A stretch of DNA of 64,000 nt from Trema orientale. Taxonomy: Eukaryota; Streptophyta; Magnoliopsida; Rosales; Cannabaceae. The notes under the pieces were generated by a model, which made no database searches, was not told where the DNA came from, and saw nothing but the letters and a program-made list of their open reading frames with translations. The translations under genes and the position numbers were made by a program. The DNA is taken from NCBI GenBank assembly GCA_002914845.1, contig JXTC01000096.1:690632-754631 (forward strand), in the 5' to 3' direction. Below are positions 62,069 to 64,000 of the stretch, in pieces. The first letter of the stretch is position 1; every line of letters begins with the position of its first letter.

Positions 62069-62948
62069 CTGAAACAAAGGCAAGAAACCGGGGAAAGCAT
62101 TAGTACTGATCACCGATTTGTTATACATAATCAAAAGACTGTTCAGTCCCACTTATACAACATATGTTTGATTCCTTTACTAACTCAGAAACAAAGAAAC
62201 ATGGTTTCACTCTATGGCATCTTAATAATAGTACTTTCCCTTCAACAAGGTAATCCCTTCGCACATCCTATGCATGGCTAAATCTAAATCTCAAACTGAA
62301 ATTTTGTAACATATATTCTTCTCAAGTGTATAAATTTAATTACTCTGCCCTCTTTCATTAACAAATAAAAAATAAAAAGTAGGAGAGATAGGAAGCCGGT
62401 AAAAATTAAAAACCCCATGTTACGAGGCCTACAATATATAAAACAAGACTCCTATAAATATTTAATTTGCAAAAGCACATTATCAAAGACCAAGGAACAG
62501 ATGAGATTCATTTTATTTAAAAAATACAAAATAAATTAAAAAATAAATACTAAAAAAAGAGGAATCAGAGACACTGATAATGAAACTAACTGGACTCTAG
62601 CCACCTTTCTGACCCTAATAAATGTCTTTGAATACAATACAAAATCTAATTAGCCTCTCAACAACAGGAAAAACAAGCATCCAAGTTTATAACATTCCAA
62701 ATATTGACAAGAACAAATCATCTCCCAGTGCAAAACACACTGCTCCCCACCGGCCCCGGTGGTGAAAAAAGGGACAAAAACTATGCACAACAACTAAATA
62801 TATCGAACAATAAAACTCAGGAAAATAACTAAATTGATAAATAATCAGACAGTACAATAACTATGCCCAAAAAAATTATTTAAAACACAATATAAATCAT
62901 CAAAATCAGAAAGAAAAATAATAACAAGCAATATGTATTATAAGAAAC
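62069..62948. other. Pseudogene intron 4, no element recognised
   Basis: AT-rich intronic sequence between exons 4 and 5. A GC-rich phrase CCCCACCGGCCCCGG near 62746 stands out, but no element or gene was recognised. Confidence 0.5.
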
Positions 62949-63004
62949 GTAAATGTCTCAAGCTCATTTTGCTCCAAAGCATTTGACCTCCGAATAGCTT
63001 CCTC
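62949..63004 (-). pseudogene. Helicase pseudogene exon 4
   Basis: A 56-nt exon reading EEAIRRSNALEQNELETF, against EEAIRRSNALEENDIQTL. Borders are ATAAAG| and |GTTTCT. Its starting phase does not fit the one-base overhang left by exon 3, so the frame is lost here unless an unseen splice site is used. Confidence 0.85.
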
Positions 63005-63183
63005 CTTTATAAGTAACATATATCATGATTAGCCTAACATAAATTAAATATGAATATGCATCTGCGTGAACAACATATGCATGGTAGCTGTATGGATTCG
63101 TCCACGTATCACCCTAATTACAGATGGAAATGTCTTCAAATGCACGCAACCATAATCATACAATACTCCAAAAATGTACTTAC

Positions 63184-63217
63184 TTTTCTCCTTGTTTGTT
63201 AACTTTAGCTCTGTTAA
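63184..63217 (-). pseudogene. Helicase pseudogene exon 3
   Basis: A 34-nt exon reading LTELKLTNKEK, against LTEQKLTRKEE. Borders are GCAACAG| and |GTAAGT, a perfect donor consensus. Confidence 0.85.
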
Positions 63218-63463
63218 CTGTTGCCATCAAAAAGATGGAGGAAAAAATGAGAAAAGATAATTAGCAACTTAAAAGCCAGAATACATTAATATAGAAAGAA
63301 GAAAAAGAACATATATATATATAAATATGTACACATATATGCATCTATATGTTACTTGAAGTAGTAAGGCCAAGTAAAGTCAAACATGAAAGCAATTTTA
63401 AATTTCTTATACCAACAATTGAATAAAAAACCAAATTTAAAGTGAAACAGTCAGATCCGGTAC

Positions 63464-63529
63464 CTTACAGGTGGTTGCTGCGTCCCGTTCCTTTATATTT
63501 TTGTCTAATTGCTCTCTCTCTCTCCCTCT
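63464..63529 (-). pseudogene. Helicase pseudogene exon 2
   Basis: A 66-nt exon reading REREQLDKNIKERDAATTCK, against REREQLERNIRERDAAGTRK, with GATCAG| and |GTACCG borders. The frame is open and in phase with its neighbours. Confidence 0.85.
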
Positions 63530-63883
63530 CTGATCACATAAAATTTATTTTAACATTATAGAGAAAATAACAGCAGAAAAACAATAGAATACGTATTTTT
63601 CTAGGAATTGACCATATGCAGATGTAGAAAAATTGTCGTTAGAATTGTTATGGCATCTCAGAAAAGCAATGGTATGTAACATCATGAAACCATGAAAGGC
63701 CTAGTCGGCAGTGAGAAGACAAAGTAACGTTTAAACTGACTAAACCACTGCATCCACTGACTAAATCAGACACGTGACCAATTCCATCACTAATAACGTA
63801 ACTATCAAGTGAAAATTATGATGCAAGAAAAAAAGGATACAAACGCTTCTATAAGAAGCCACATATTATGAATAACAAAATAC

Positions 63884-63955
63884 CTCTAAATCATTATCTT
63901 CATCTGACTTTGTTCGCCTTCTGATCTGTCTGTTTTCTTCCCCTTGTGCAATGTC
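63884..63955 (-). pseudogene. Helicase pseudogene exon 1 (first in window)
   Basis: A 72-nt exon reading DIAQGEENRQIRRRTKSDED, then NDLE, with ATTCAG| and |GTATTT borders. It matches the charged linker of plant DEAH1 ahead of the REREQLE segment. Earlier exons must lie beyond the right edge. Confidence 0.75.
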
Positions 63956-64000
63956 CTGAATAAAATAGCATCAGGTCAAAAGAAAAATATCGCTTCAGAA

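Larger units (their letters stand above)
40409..63955 (-). pseudogene. DEAH-box splicing helicase (PRP2/DEAH1-like) pseudogene
   Basis: Thirteen exon remnants on the minus strand match, in order, the plant PRP2/DEAH1 (MEE29-type) helicase that activates the spliceosome in the nucleus. Seven exons (63955 down to 61501) cover the charged N-terminal region. Six (61322 down to 40409) cover the C-terminal helicase-associated and OB-fold region. The several hundred residues between them, including both RecA-like domains and the DEAH box, are missing: only 178 bp separate exon 7 from exon 8. Most splice sites are still GT/AG, but there are in-frame stops in exons 8 and 12, frame slips in exons 9 and 11, and a phase mismatch between exons 3 and 4. 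Two retrotransposons sit inside exons 8 and 11. The 5' end lies beyond 64000. Identification is by remembered family sequence, not a search. It cannot make an active helicase. Confidence 0.85.

Noticed and set aside
61160-64000. Possibility of an intact helicase gene at the right edge
   Set aside because: The N-terminal exons have a phase mismatch and lead directly to the C-terminal part without the ATPase core, so this copy cannot be functional.

Overview
This is plant nuclear DNA, almost certainly from a eudicot. It is AT-rich and dominated by nested LTR retrotransposons of typical plant lineages: Sirevirus and Ale-like Ty1/copia, and Tekay-like and Tat-like Ty3/gypsy. The only host protein gene I can recognise is a decayed, intron-bearing copy of a DEAH-box pre-mRNA-splicing helicase of the PRP2/DEAH1 type. 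The species cannot be named from the sequence. A 284-base run of N (4446-4729) marks an assembly gap.

Layout. 1-2620: non-coding, with one MITE-like fold-back element (490-770). 2620-5332: remains of a minus-strand LTR-element non-coding region, split by a solo LTR (3975-5204) that contains the N gap. 5333-13190: an old, heavily broken Sirevirus (plus strand) with gag, protease, integrase, RT, RNase H and an envelope-like region. 13300 to about 22400: a broken Tat-like Ty3/gypsy element (minus strand) whose 5' LTR seems split by a block of other repeats, including a solo LTR with a perfect 5-bp target duplication (18215-20439). 22400-27340: non-coding, with a short-period minisatellite and other small repeats. 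27549-35787: a broken Tekay-like element (minus strand) with both LTRs, sitting inside a GGGCC-rich repeat. 36335-38636: a copia fragment (minus strand) split by a 992-bp solo LTR with a perfect target duplication. 39614-40184: a Tourist-like MITE.

40409-63955 (minus strand): the helicase pseudogene, which continues past the right edge. Thirteen exon remnants match PRP2/DEAH1 in order. The exons for the RecA-like ATPase core are absent. The surviving exons contain stops and frame slips. Two retrotransposons sit inside its coding exons: an Ale-like copia element (41350-45993, target duplication ATAAG) and a Tekay-like gypsy element (49399-61154, target duplication GAATG). The Tekay element itself carries a 2.8-kb solo LTR (55948-58759). 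A further solo LTR (46448-48255) and a MITE (48823-49138) lie in introns.

No intact host gene, RNA gene or CRISPR-like array was found. The region reads as retrotransposon-rich, low-constraint chromosome. The most informative object is the helicase pseudogene, because the elements inside it give a relative order of events.
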